Shown piece after piece: positions 22,008 to 33,204 of a DNA stretch of 64,000 nt. Position numbers and translations under genes: made by a program. Source of the stretch: Vombatus ursinus (taxonomy: Eukaryota; Chordata; Mammalia; Diprotodontia; Vombatidae). Under the pieces are notes generated by a model. The model was not told the DNA's origin and did no database searches. It worked only from the letters and a program-made list of their open reading frames with translations. The stretch covers positions 34,122,613 through 34,186,612 of the forward strand of contig NW_020954557.1 of the NCBI RefSeq assembly GCF_900497805.2. The letters run 5' to 3'. How positions within the stretch are numbered: position 1 is the first letter of the stretch; every line of letters starts with the position of its first letter.

Positions 22008-22589
22008 CTGCCTAGCACATAGGGAATGCTTAATTAATGCCTGCTGATCTGACCAAAACTTTTTTAATCTGTGTGAAAAATTACATATATACATAGATGT
22101 GCATATACATACAAATACAGAGTGCAACACACAAACACTCAGGACCCCTTTTTTCCTGCATCCCTGTTCTTTAATTGTACAAACATCCTCTTTGAGGAAT
22201 CAAAAACCTTTTACAGCTACAGAGGAATTTGGAAAGGTAGGTCTTGCCTCACTGAAGTGGAAATAAAAAAGAAAAGGCAAAGACATTGTAAAAGGGAAGT
22301 AGAGATCGATAACAAGTAGTTATTTTATGACTTCTGCCATTCATAAAGATTTCAACTGATAAAAATAGAAGTGAGATCACTTCAACCAGAAGATGGCATG
22401 CTTGTCCAGTCTAAAAATGAAACAAAACAAAAAGATTATTCTTCACAGCTCCAACACTTGACATTTCAAATGACCTTAACCTGACTCTTCTCAATGTAAT
22501 ACAAATAATGGATGTGACAGCACACTAGCTGTAGCTTTTCTTCCCTCCCGTACATCTTATCAATGGCCCCCCAAAATTGAAAAGAGCAT

Positions 22590-22805
22590 AGCTAAGAGGT
22601 GGCATGGAGAAGAGGGAAGAGCTCTGGGTTTGGAGCTGGGAGACCTGGATTCAAATTCAACCTTAACCACTAGTTACAAGATTCTGGGGAACTCAAATCT
22701 CTCAGAGAATTAGTTTTCTCATTCACGAAATCGGGGTAATCATATTTGTACCATCATAAGGTTGTGAGAAAAGCACTTTGTAACCATGATATAAAAACTA
22801 AAGAA
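22590..22805 (+). mobile_element. THER1/MIR-type SINE
   Basis: 'gagaagagggaagagctctg', 'gagacctggattcaaattca', 'gttttctcattcacgaaatc' and the tail 'ataaggttgtgagaaaagca' / 'ctttgtaacc' fit a plus-strand CORE-SINE with a diverged tRNA-like head. Confidence 0.6.
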
Positions 22806-22809
22806 TAGC

Positions 22810-25257
22810 ACCTAAAATTCTGGCATTTCAAAAATATCTTTTATCATTCATTTTATTTCCAAAGCTTTTTACAATTCAAAAAACGATGGTCTGCCCACTA
22901 GTATTATACACTAAAAAGAATAATAAATTTAAGAACATAGTATGCAGGATTTTATTTCTCTATTATCTATATCATTCACTGAACTAGAGTCTAAACACTC
23001 CGAGGTCTTGAATCCCTCTATCAAAGAAATTTATTGGGGAGTCTCAATCAAGTTGAAAGTTTCATGCATGGATTCTAAGGACATCATTATGAGACTCCAG
23101 CGTATTTATAACACAATTCAACAAAATGACCACTTTAAATCTTTCACAGAGGAAAAAAAGACTCAAAATTATTGCTTAGAAGAACCCCTTAAGGAAAAGA
23201 ATTGTAATCTTGGTATCTTTTCAAACTGTAAGGCCTAAAGCTATAATGGAAATTTCTGATACCTTGGCTTTACTTTTCTTAAATGAAAATATCATTGACC
23301 CTTAAACACAATGTACAGAAAATGCTGAATGAAGTATTTCATCTGTTTGATATGAAACTTTAAAAAAAGGTAGTTTATTAAGCCTGAGATTTTCACCTGA
23401 GATTTTGACACCATTAAGGGACTAATTCAAAACTAAGGCACTAATCTAGTTTATGTAGTATTTATTCTAATTTATTTTGTGGTTTCAAAGATGTATTGAG
23501 AATGAAGAAATGTTCTCTAAATGGTTGTTAGATTTGTTGACTTGTTTTGCAATAGCAAAGTTTCCCATCTGAGGAAATCATCCTTTAAGGACAAGAATGA
23601 GCATTTCCAATTAGGCACTTGCAAGTCTAGAATTAATTTGAGAGGTGAGAGAAGTTGCTGTCACTTCCAGTAGTCCTTCTTGGTAATGCACAATATAATG
23701 CATTTTTTTTTTAAAAAGCTACTACTTCTTGAAGAAGAACCACCTTTGAACTGGCCATAGTGGATTCAAGTATACCTTGGACAATAGCTGGAAGACAGGT
23801 TTTTGACCTCCTCTGGATCCAACTTTCTCCTTCCTTCTCTCTCTCTCCCCTCTCCTATTAGGAGGTTTTTCCTCTACCCAATTTATTTTATGAGGATGGT
23901 CCCAGTTCTGAGAAGAGGAGAAGGCCTGGATGCAGTAGCTGAAAACCAGTCAAAGTTAGTGTGAGCAGGTGCACTGATGTACTATATTGATAGGGTCCTT
24001 TTTTATTTTTCCTTTGAGGGGGAAAAATAAATTCTTTGAGCTTATGCAAGAGCAAGTTACTACTCTTTTCAAGGTAGAGAAACAATCCAAAAGACGAAGC
24101 GTAGAACCATCAGGAAAATGGGCAAGTTAATATGATAAAAGAAAGAAAAAAGGAGATTTGGTTTGGGTATTCCCATCAGTAAATCCCAAGAGTGCAACCT
24201 GTGAAGGGTGATAGAACTATTGAAATGTGTTGTAGACAGGTTAATTCTCATTCTTCATCTTCTTTTTACCAAGACAATGTTCTGCTTGTTCAACTTTAGA
24301 CTCTTTCCTGACATCCCCACTCCAAAGAAAGATCAGAAAGGATTTTTTTTTTGGGGGGGGGGCAGGAGGAAGAGTCAAACCCAGACAATAGGATTAGCAG
24401 TAATAGTTAAGAGAGAGAGTAAAACTCAGAGGGAAATAATGCATTTTTTATAAGCAAAAGAGAGAAGCAAATTTTGGCTTTGGCATATTAAAGAGAGAAC
24501 TTTAAAGGAGGTAAAATGTGTTGCCACACTTTTGTTTTCACACACACAAAAAAAAAGCTATTATAAACTTAGACTAAAAATAAGATGAAAAAATTCTCTA
24601 TATTATCTCCTATCCCACTATTACAAATTTAAAAAAAAAATACAAAAATCTTAAAGCTTTTAAAGCTGTCTTAAAGTTAAATGTTTTTACATCTAGGAAT
24701 TTCTGGCAAAATCTTTCCATTTAATAGGCCAAATAGCTCTCCCAGAAGAGTACCTTCAAATTTAATAGCAGTTTTGGTTCCCATTAACCATTCCTCTCAC
24801 TTCAAATGAAAGATCTGGTTTACCACGAAGCAGTAACTAGATCCCAGACAGAGAAGTAAGGCACAGTTTTTGAGATAATGAGATTTTGCCATATTTTGGG
24901 GAGAAAAAAATCCACATAGTATTTTACCATGCTAATTTGAATTCAGTTTTATTTCTCTAATGATACTGAATGTTTTAAAATTCTTTACAGGACATGCATG
25001 GGATTTACCTGTTACAATACAAAAGTATTCATTTTAAGTTCATATGTTATTAAAGGGAATAATTCAAAAAAGGTTTGCTCTATCTAAACTCCCATTAAGT
25101 TCAGAGTTTCTAACAAGCCTTTAATAAAGTTTTAAAGACATTAAGAATTACATTTGCAAACCAAGGTGAGGTTGAATAAAGAAAAATTCACAGTACTATG
25201 TCCAGAGTCTAGGCCTGTTGGCTATTGTCAATATCAATTCCTCGTTTCCTTCATTTT
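22810..25257. other. Unannotated, largely unique-looking DNA
   Basis: About 2.4 kb with no recognised repeat. A 98-codon plus frame at 22942-23238 (rich in Lys, Ser, Ile) has no motif I know and no clear splice signals, so I do not call it a gene. A T10-G10 run sits at 24343-24362. No structured RNA gene is seen. Confidence 0.45.
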
Positions 25258-25259
25258 CA

Positions 25260-25507
25260 TTTATTGTTGTTCAGTCATTTCAGTCATGTCCGAGTCTTTG
25301 TGACCCAATTTAGAGTGTTCTTGGCAAAGATACTGGAGTGGTTTGCCACTTCCTTCTTCAGCTCATTTTACAGATGGGGAAACTGAGACAAACAAGATAG
25401 ATCGTCTTGCCCAGGGTCACACAGCTAGTATCTGAGATCACATTTGAACTCATGTCTTCCTGACTCCAGACCTGGTGCTCTACCCACTGTACCACCCAGC
25501 TGCCCAG
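25260..25507 (-). mobile_element. RTE-tailed marsupial SINE (MAR1-like), full length
   Basis: Nearly complete: reversed tail 'tgttgttcagtcatttcagt', 'catgtccgagtctttgtgac', 'gatactggagtggtttgcca', 'cagctcattttacagatggg', 'gcccagggtcacacagctag', and the reversed head 'taccacccagctgccc'. The tail matches RTE/BovB 3' ends ('cagtcgtgtccgactctttg' in reverse), which suggests RTE as the partner LINE. Confidence 0.85.
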
Positions 25508-26078
25508 AAGCATTGGTTATTTTCATTACCAATAAAACTGGTACCTACAGATGCAAGACTGATTGACTGATTATCAGATCAACCAATTTCCTGAAGGCAC
25601 CACATTGCAAGTAGCAAATTTTCCCTTGTAAATTTTAGATTAACCATGTTTGCATCAATCATACAACTTTCACTATTGCTTAACTCAAAACACTGCCTAA
25701 TATCAAACTACTAAATGTTTACTACACATACAAGCACACTAAAACTAGATGAGGCTATTTGAAAATTAAACAACTTATGACAAGCCATTAAAAAAAAAAG
25801 TTTTAAAGGCACTTTAGGAATCATTAAGTTTGCATTATTTGCCCAGAGTCATACTACAACTCACCGGACACACAAAAATGCAAGTTCAGGTAGCCACCCT
25901 TACCAAGTTATGATTTGTTGAAGGTACTCTGCTGGTGTTCATTAGATACAACCTCCCCCCAAAAAACAAAAACAAAAATAAAAATACACACACACAAAAA
26001 GTAAAACCCCACCACCTTTCCCTTTTTGAATTGGTTTCACCATCGTTAACATTGGTTGAAATATTTGATGTCTTAAGG

Positions 26079-26307
26079 CAGTGGTAACAAATTCAAATAG
26101 AAACAGGGACTAACAGGGACTAGCAAACCAAACATAAGGATCCCCGAAGGCTACATACTGACTTAGGAAACCACATATTAACAAGGTAATATTAACATGT
26201 TCATATCTATGTTCTATTGTACTTATTTTGTTAAATATTTCTCAATTACATTTTAATCTGATTCACACCTGGGAGTATTGACTCATGATCTGTGTTTGAC
26301 AGCTCCG
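26079..26307 (+). mobile_element. hAT-like DNA transposon remnant (family B)
   Basis: 229 bp with matching ends: CAGTGGTAACAAA at the left and TTTGACAGCTCCG at the right, a degraded inverted repeat of the CAGGGGTGTCAAA type. Inside: 'aaccaaacataaggatcccc', 'gttaaatatttctcaattac' and 'attttaatctgattca'. The 8-bp flanks (tcttaagg / tcccaaga) agree at five positions, a weak trace of a hAT duplication. There is no coding capacity. Confidence 0.6.
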
Positions 26308-26334
26308 TCCCAAGAAAGTCTGGACACGAGAAAC

Positions 26335-26460
26335 AAAGTGAACTAGCTGTGTGACCATAGATAAGTCAATTAATACCACAGTGCTCATTTCACACAAATT
26401 GCTATGAAGATCAAATGAGAATATTTCAGTACTCTGAAAATTTTATAAAGTGTAACGTAA
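26335..26460 (+). mobile_element. THER1/MIR-type SINE, head lost
   Basis: It enters at 'aactagctgtgtgaccatag', then 'ataagtcaattaataccaca' and the tail 'gctatgaagatcaaatgaga' / 'attttataaagtgtaa'. A decayed plus-strand CORE-SINE. Confidence 0.55.
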
Positions 26461-26521
26461 GTGTCCAAGTATCTTAGTGTCTTTTGCAGTGGTGATTCTA
26501 GCAATTTCTTCTAGGGATTAC

Positions 26522-26640
26522 TACAGGGTTAAGGGATAGGGCACTGGACCCATAGTTAGGAAGACTCGGGTTCAAATCCAGATAGACACTTAGTAGCTGT
26601 GTGACCCTGGAGAATTCATTTAACCATTTTCAGTTTCAAC
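26522..26640 (+). mobile_element. SINE head fragment
   Basis: 'agggatagggcactggaccc', 'cgggttcaaatccagataga' and 'agtagctgtgtgaccctgga' are the tRNA-like half of a plus-strand SINE. The 3' half is missing, so THER1, MAR1 and the short SINE cannot be told apart. Confidence 0.6.
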
Positions 26641-26649
26641 TATCAGAAT

Positions 26650-28160
26650 CATTCCCTCCTTACACATGAAAGTTACTAAGTTTTCTGAATTTAGAAAAAC
26701 TAAACTTTCAGCACTAATAACTATCTCAAAACATTTAGCCCAAATCTTCCAAGAACTGATTCATTTAGTTTTTCTTGCTGCCTAAAATTAAATCCAATGT
26801 AAACATTTCAGTTCATTTTTGACACATTTGAGTCTCAATAAAAAATTCTTTTTACTTCTCCAACAGTCAATTTATTCTTATTATTTGCATGAAGAAAAAG
26901 GTGAAACTCTTTTGGTGCTATTTAAATTTTAGCATCATTTCTTGAAGATACGGTTCACTCATACACCTTTTAGGAAAAATCATAATACCTCGTAAAACTA
27001 ACATTTTGCAAAAGTGCCCTCCTCTGTTCTTCTGAAAATTACTTGCATATCAATTTTATCAGTCCTGAGAGACTACCACTTACCTTCTGAAATCAAAAAC
27101 TAAACCATGACATATCAGAATTGATCAAAAAAAGAAGTCAAATTCTGTTTCTCACCTAATGAAATCCAATAAAATCTCACTAAAATGATTCATTATTGCT
27201 CATAAATTTAGGATTGTTTCAGCCAGATTATTCATAGGTAATAATATGATTCAAATACAACTTTAATTTAATATAATGACCTCATATTTCAACCATCCCA
27301 ATGACAAGTTCAATAACACAGGACAGCAGTAACTTAAATTGTGAACAAAAAGTAAGACATGCCATTTAGCAAGTGGAATTTGGAGTTAAAGATATAGGAT
27401 ACCATCTCTCTGAAAAGATTTGTTTTCATTCAGTTGCTCCTGCTTTCATAATAAATACTACATAAAAATCCCACTGTGTTGGTTACAAAACAAAATTCAC
27501 ACATTAAGACACTTAGATCAATTCTCAAAAGAAAAAAAACTATGATATTTAAGTGGCATTTACCACAAGATCGATCATACTATAAAACATTTCAGGAAAA
27601 CAAAAACAAACAAAACTACAAGATAATTTTAAAGAGGGTAGAGTAGCTCTGGTTCTCCATAATCAAGGAACCTTACAGAATGAGGGTGGGTTCTGAGAAA
27701 GATGTCTGAAGGATTTCAATTCCGATTGGCTTGGTACAGTGCTAGAGACACAGGCCCAACCTCAAGAGTGGCCTTTAAAGGCACTTGACCAGTGTAACCA
27801 ACTGAAGCTACAGCACACTACAGGTAAATCTCTGCCATCAGGGTAGAGAAGAACCTGTTTCCTGGGCTATAGAAAGAGGATATTATTCATTTCATGCCAC
27901 ATATCATTGATTTTCTCTCACTGGACTGATTAAACTTAAGAAGAAACGATCAATTTTCCCTTGATCTTCCTCAAGCAGCTACCATCCCCATCTCTCTTCT
28001 CCCTGACATCACAGCTCAACCTTCCTAAAAAAAAGTTTTCTATAACAAATGCCTTCATTTCCTTACTACGTATCGTGACTGCAATTCCTGGAAATTTAGT
28101 TCTGCCCTCTGAACACTGAAATTTCTCTCTTATGGGTCAGCACTATAATCATTAGTATCG
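26650..28160. other. Unannotated, unique-looking AT-rich DNA
   Basis: No repeat, gene or RNA is recognised in about 1.5 kb. A splice-like GTAAGT occurs on the minus strand near 27076-27081, without a convincing exon. The sequence has a non-repetitive look and is a reasonable place to test for conserved non-coding sequence. Confidence 0.4.
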
Positions 28161-28164
28161 CTAC

Positions 28165-28410
28165 TGGGCTATGTGTTCTGGACATCTAGTACTAAAGACC
28201 TAGGTTCAAATGCCCACTTTGAAAGGTACAAATTGTGTGACCACACTCAAATCTCAACTTTCTAAGCCTCAGTTCCATCATCTGCAAAATGGCAGAACCA
28301 TCCCAGAAGTACCTACTTCATATGGTTACTATGAGGTTCAAGCGAGATGACATATATAAATTGTTTTATAAAACTGAAAGTGCTATATAAATATCAGTTA
28401 TCACCATGAT
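28165..28410 (+). mobile_element. THER1/MIR-type CORE-SINE
   Basis: 'ctaaagacctaggttcaaat', 'tgtgaccacactcaaatctc', 'cagttccatcatctgcaaaa', then 'gtacctacttcatatggtta' and the L2-like tail 'gaaagtgctatataaatatc' / 'agttatcacc'. Nearly full length though diverged. Confidence 0.7.
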
Positions 28411-28529
28411 TTGCAAGAAACTGTACTTCACAAGTGAAGAATACAAAAGACAAAATCAAAATCATCCTTATTCTTCAGAAGTTGTGCCCAGCACATTGTA
28501 AATGTTCAGTAAATGCTTTCTCCATCTGT

Positions 28530-29110
28530 TTGGAAATAAGATGAGGTTTCTGAGAGGCAGAAATGAGGAGGAAGTATACTTCAGAGGATGCCATTCAGTG
28601 TTGAGTTCAGAAACAGTTACCAGTACAGCTTGGCTAGAATACAGAGCGTGTGAAGAGGAACAGTGTGAAATAAATAAGGCTGCAAAAAGTAGGCTGGAGT
28701 CAGCTTGTGGAGGTTTTTGAATTTGATGTCAAGCTGGGGAATTTGTATTTTATCCTACAAGCTATAAAGAGCTACTGAAGACTTGATCAGGGGCATTAAC
28801 ATAGATGATTATTTCATAAGGTCTGTGCCTCTGGCAGTCATACAGAGAAACAACTAGAAAAGGAGGAGTCGAATTAGGAAGCTATTTATAGTAGTCCAGG
28901 TGAGAGATAATGGCAGTTATTTGAATTATGCAAGCACATGTATGATATAGTTGGTATGTCAGGGCTGTAGAATTGATAAGACATGGCAGCTGAGTGGGGT
29001 TGAGGCATAGGTAAGATTCAAGTATGACACCAACTAGGAGCAAAGTGATACCCTCCACAAAAATGGGGAAGTTTAAAGGAGGGCAAAGAAAAGCACCAGT
29101 TCCCATGACT
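28530..29110 (-). mobile_element. L2 LINE 3' region, reversed
   Basis: Reversed L2 blocks: 'aagtaggctggagtcagctt', 'tgtcaagctggggaatttgt', 'tagtagtccaggtgagagat' and 'atggcagttatttgaattat', ending 'tggggaagtttaaaggaggg'. The frames at 28502-28720 (+) and 28882-29106 (-) are its debris. Confidence 0.7.
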
Positions 29111-29699
29111 TGAAAGACCAGCTCTATGCAAATGACTCCCAGAACGGCACTTTAACTCTGGGCTCTTCCTAGGTCTAGCTCTACAGCTGCCTACAGAGCA
29201 ACTCTAGCAGGATACCTCAGCAGCATCTTCCAAAAATGAACTCACTAGCTGCAGGGGGAACAGTATCTACTGATGCTCTCGAACTGAAGGCCAGTCTAGT
29301 TTTTTCCCCCTAAAAGGTTAACAAAAAAGTGGTCCAAAACTGTTGAGGCAGCTCTGTGGTCACCCAGGTACAAAATCCTGGCTCTGGAGTCAGAGGTGCC
29401 TCAGGTTTCTGACCAAAGAGACCACCATGGCAAAAACAGACGAAGAGTAGCAATGCCCTAGTCAATCAATGACTGTTGTTAAGTAAATCTCTTTTTGTTA
29501 AATATTAGATTATCTAAGTGTCTCATTGTGTTCTACTCCCAAACCTGAACTGCCAAATTGGCTGGAGTAGGGCCTGGCCCAAGATACTGTCTTATCCCCT
29601 GAAACAACTTTTCCTTCTGTCTGAATTGACTGTTTCTGTCTGCAGCAGCACCATTTGTTATGCTTTCCATATCTGAAAGCTCAGTATTTGCTTTTTTTT

Positions 29700-30408
29700 T
29701 TTCCCCTCTTCCACCTCACCTCTCCTATTCAGTCACCAAGTCTTGTTGATTCCACTTCTATGACATATTTTACACCAGCCCCCTTCTCTTTAATTCCACA
29801 GCCACCACCCTGTATCACAGGCAGGTCCATAGTAGTTCTTCCTGGACTACTGAAACAACCTCCTCCTCTAAGTCTCTTTACAGAACTTCCAAAACAATCG
29901 TTCCTGACATTTAAGGCAGGCCAGTCTGGTGCCACATTCACTTTGTAGTCTTATTTCATCTTGCTTTCCTCCATGAACTTTATACTTCAGGCAAACTGGA
30001 CTTTTCTCTGCTTTCTGAACATGACCTGTGCTCCTGCCTCGATTTTGACTCATACTTGTGACATTTAGCCTGTGCTGGGGATGTATTCCCTTTTCCTCAT
30101 CACCTTTTGATTTCACCATTGATTTCCTATTCATCCTTTAAAGTTCAATCTGAATGTCACTTATTTGATGAAGTCTTCTGTGATCTCCTCCCCCTTTCAC
30201 TTAGTAATAACCTTCCCCTTCAGACCTCACATAAAGCTTTGTTTTGTATCCCCCTTCGTTATTCTGTAATATACGAATTACAGTTATCCATGTTTGTATC
30301 TTATTCCTAGCTGGACTGTAAGCTTTGTGAGGATTAAGGACTGTGGTTTATCAAAACTTTCCATTTCCTCCAGTGGCATGCACATAGTAGGTACTTAAAT
30401 ATTAATTT
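29700..30408 (+). mobile_element. L2 LINE 3' region with terminus
   Basis: 'agtcaccaagtcttgttgat', 'cttcctggactactgaaaca', 'atcctttaaagttcaatctg', 'gatgaagtcttctgtgatct' and the end 'gcatgcacatagtaggtact' are L2 in order. The minus and plus frames of 67-97 codons here are incidental. A short SINE has landed exactly at its 3' end. Confidence 0.8.
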
Positions 30409-30416
30409 AAAACTTG

Positions 30417-30568
30417 GAGCAGCTAGGTGGCACAGTGGATAGAGTACCGACCCCGGAGTCAGGAGGACCCGAGTTCAAATCCAGCCTCAGACACATAACA
30501 CTCACTAGCCGTGTGACCCTAGGCAAGTCGCTTAACCCCATTGCCTAGCAAAAAAAAAACAAACAAAA
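30417..30568 (+). mobile_element. Short tRNA-derived SINE (WSINE1-type) with duplication
   Basis: 'gagcagctaggtggcacagt', 'ggagtcaggaggacccgagt', 'agccgtgtgaccctaggcaa', 'gtcgcttaaccccattgcct', then an A-rich tail with C interruptions. The direct repeat AAAACTTG flanks it at 30409-30416 and 30569-30576. Confidence 0.9.
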
Positions 30569-30576
30569 AAAACTTG

Positions 30577-31430
30577 TTGCTCTTTTTTAATTAATAGAAT
30601 TTAATTGAAAATTCTACATCTACAAACAACTGTTTTTAGGAGACTGTCGATGTTAAATGCAACTCCCTTTAAAATGTACATTATCTGATTTACACATGCT
30701 ACTAATGATGCTACCTATATGAAAACAATTAAAGAGCTTTATTTTATTTTTTATCAAAAAGTGAAATTGCGTTTCTTTTCAGAATGTATGATTTTGCATT
30801 TGTAAAACTATTATATCAAATCACTTTCACAAAACTAAATCTCACAGAAAGACTGATTCATCTCCATAAAGCAGAATATCCCTATCATTTCATCTTTATA
30901 TCATCACATACATTATACAATCAATATTATATTGAAAAACAAAGTTAGAGAGAAATTTTGAAACAATTTATATTCCTATAATTTTCTTTAGTTAGAGTAG
31001 TACTAAATGGCTGGGGAAGACACTAAATGATTTTTACTGTCTTTGGACATGATAAACCCATGAAACAAAAAAAAATATACAATGCCCTCAGTTCCCAGGG
31101 TTCCTTGTCTGCTCCTACAGTAACAGTGAACAAAGAACAGGGAATAGGGGATGCTAAGATTCACATACTTTTTATTGATATATCAGTATGAGATGTTTGT
31201 CCAATGATCTCTAGTTAACTGCTATAGAAAATTTATCAGACATCTAGAAAGAATGCCTCCCACTCCACTCCTGCATGTTGCACAGACCCTCTGTAAAAGA
31301 CACTGGGGAGGACAGAGATGACAGTCACACAAAATAAGAAAAAAAGGAATGGAGTACCTACTTCACAAAGCCATTAAGTAATGAAGTATAAATAATTTCT
31401 TCTGGAATAAAAAACACAACTTTTGATAAT
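30577..31430. other. Unannotated AT-rich DNA
   Basis: I find no gene or repeat family in about 850 bp. Short A and T runs only. Confidence 0.5.
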
Positions 31431-31432
31431 TT

Positions 31433-31620
31433 TAAAGCAGTGTGGTTTTGTGGAAGGAACCCTAGACTTAGAATCAGAAAAGCTAAGTTAGAATCCCTGC
31501 TTTACTATTTAGTACCCCGTTGCACTGGGCAGGTCACTTTTCTAGGTCTTAGTTTCCTCATCTGTAAAATGATGAGGTTGGGCCATCTAAGGTCCCTTCC
31601 ACCTCTAAAACCTAAGAAAT
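31433..31620 (+). mobile_element. MIR/THER1-type SINE
   Basis: 'gcagtgtggttttgtggaag', 'agaatcagaaaagctaagtt', 'gtttcctcatctgtaaaatg', then 'ggccatctaaggtcccttcc' and 'acctctaaaacctaag'. The 60-codon frame across it is incidental. Confidence 0.75.
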
Positions 31621-32009
31621 AAGTAGGTTCATGAAAAACTTTATTTTTTCCCCCACAATTTACAGGCAAGCCCTGTCCAAGCTGAAAAACTAATACTCAA
31701 GATGACTGCATCAATTTTTGAAAAGTCAATCTTAGTATAAAAGAAAATAGCATATCAATGAGTCAAGTCCACAAAGCAGTCCTCTGATTACTATATGAAT
31801 GTAACTTCTAGGATAGGCATACAAGTAAGTGAGCTTTAAAACACTGCAATACATAAAAATCATACATCTGCTAATTTCACATTCGACAGCTCCTGATGTT
31901 CAGAATTGTGAACTATATGTGTACCTTGGGAAAGATGCCATCCTTTCCACTAAGGAAGGCTCACTGAATTGAATTAGTTGATGATTACAGATCAGGAAAC
32001 CCTTCCCTT

Positions 32010-32140
32010 ACCATTAGCTCTGTAGCAAAATATAAGCTTTTTGGGAACAGGAGCACTCATTTTCATCTTTGTATTCCTTGCCCCTGGCAGTACCTTGTGC
32101 ATGGCAAGGACTTAATAAATGTTTGTTGTACTGAACTGGG
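32010..32140 (+). mobile_element. L2 LINE 3' end
   Basis: 'aatataagctttttgggaac', 'tttcatctttgtattccttg', 'agtaccttgtgcatggcaag' and 'gacttaataaatgtttgttg' give a typical L2 terminus of about 130 bp with no body. Confidence 0.75.
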
Positions 32141-32144
32141 GAAT

Positions 32145-33200
32145 CAAATTGAGGATTGTTCTTGCTTTCTAAAGACCAACTTTCTCTTTTCACTTTCAGC
32201 AGGTCTAATATCTTAATATTTAGCTATAATCTAACTTGGGGCACTCAATAATAGTGCCCCATCCTGGATCACCCTTTCTATTATCTTTCTTCTTTGGAAG
32301 AAAGCTCACAGTCTTTTTCTCCTGGCAGCCAGACTGCTGTCCGCAGAGTGGCTAATGCAGAATTAAGAGGCACACTTCCTCAAAAATCTCTTGTAGATAG
32401 AGCTCAAGTGTATGTTGGCTAGACATATTACGACCATAGAAGCAGCAAGACTTCCCCAAGACAATCTAACTTCTTCTATTTGAGAGGTTAAACAAGAATG
32501 AAATGGATATTTAAGTTCCTAAGTATGACAAGGCTCCTATGTTAAACAATACCTACACTTGGCTTTTTGGTCCCTAGGTGGGTGTCTTTGCCTATCAGAT
32601 ATATTCTAAAACAAGTCAATTTAAGGAAAGGGGAAAATTCAGCTCTAATTCCACATACTTAGCCTCTTTAATCTCCATACAGTACAGATAATGAAGGATG
32701 GTAAGGAAACCCAAAGATCATGCAGCTTCCATTGACCGTTGTTGCTAAGAGAGTTTCTGTATGAAATTTTTCATTAATATAAGCAACTGGAATCCAGATG
32801 GAAACCTCTCTCACTGGGTGAGGATCAAATAAAACTGCAATGTCAAAGTATTTTCAAAAAAATATACATAAAGTGATATAAACAGCTAAGGTATTTTTAA
32901 TAAGACCTGCTGAATTGAATGGTGATAACAAGAGAGGCGAGTCCTGGGTAAGAACACCCAAGCTGCTAGAGATGGCTCCTTTGCCCCAGTTGACTCAGAG
33001 CTACTCTCCCATAGGACCAAAGCACCAAATCAGCCAAGTGGATAATGTAAAAAGATTTAATAGCATAAATATTCATTGACAGGAATAAGGAGAAGAAAAT
33101 CAAAGATAGATGATGTCTCCTATTTCCATTCTATTCACTCTATGACAATCAATTTCCCCGTATTAAAGTAATAAGTTACATGCACCTGTTAAAGTTCAGA
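32145..33200. other. Unannotated stretch with a short hairpin
   Basis: No gene or repeat family. At 32238-32260 a perfect 8-bp stem (GGGGCACT / AGTGCCCC) encloses a 7-base loop. A GC-richer segment near 32935-33010 shows no motif. Confidence 0.45.
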
Positions 33201-33204
33201 ATAG

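Noticed and set aside
22942-23238. 98-codon frame outside obvious repeats
   Set aside because: This was the best candidate for a real small gene or exon, but it has no recognised motif, no clear splice sites and a composition expected of AT-rich non-coding DNA. A tblastn or conservation test would decide.
29340-29430. SINE head in 'gctctggagtcagaggtgcc'
   Set aside because: One tRNA-like block is visible but the CORE and tail are missing, so it falls below the level I would annotate.
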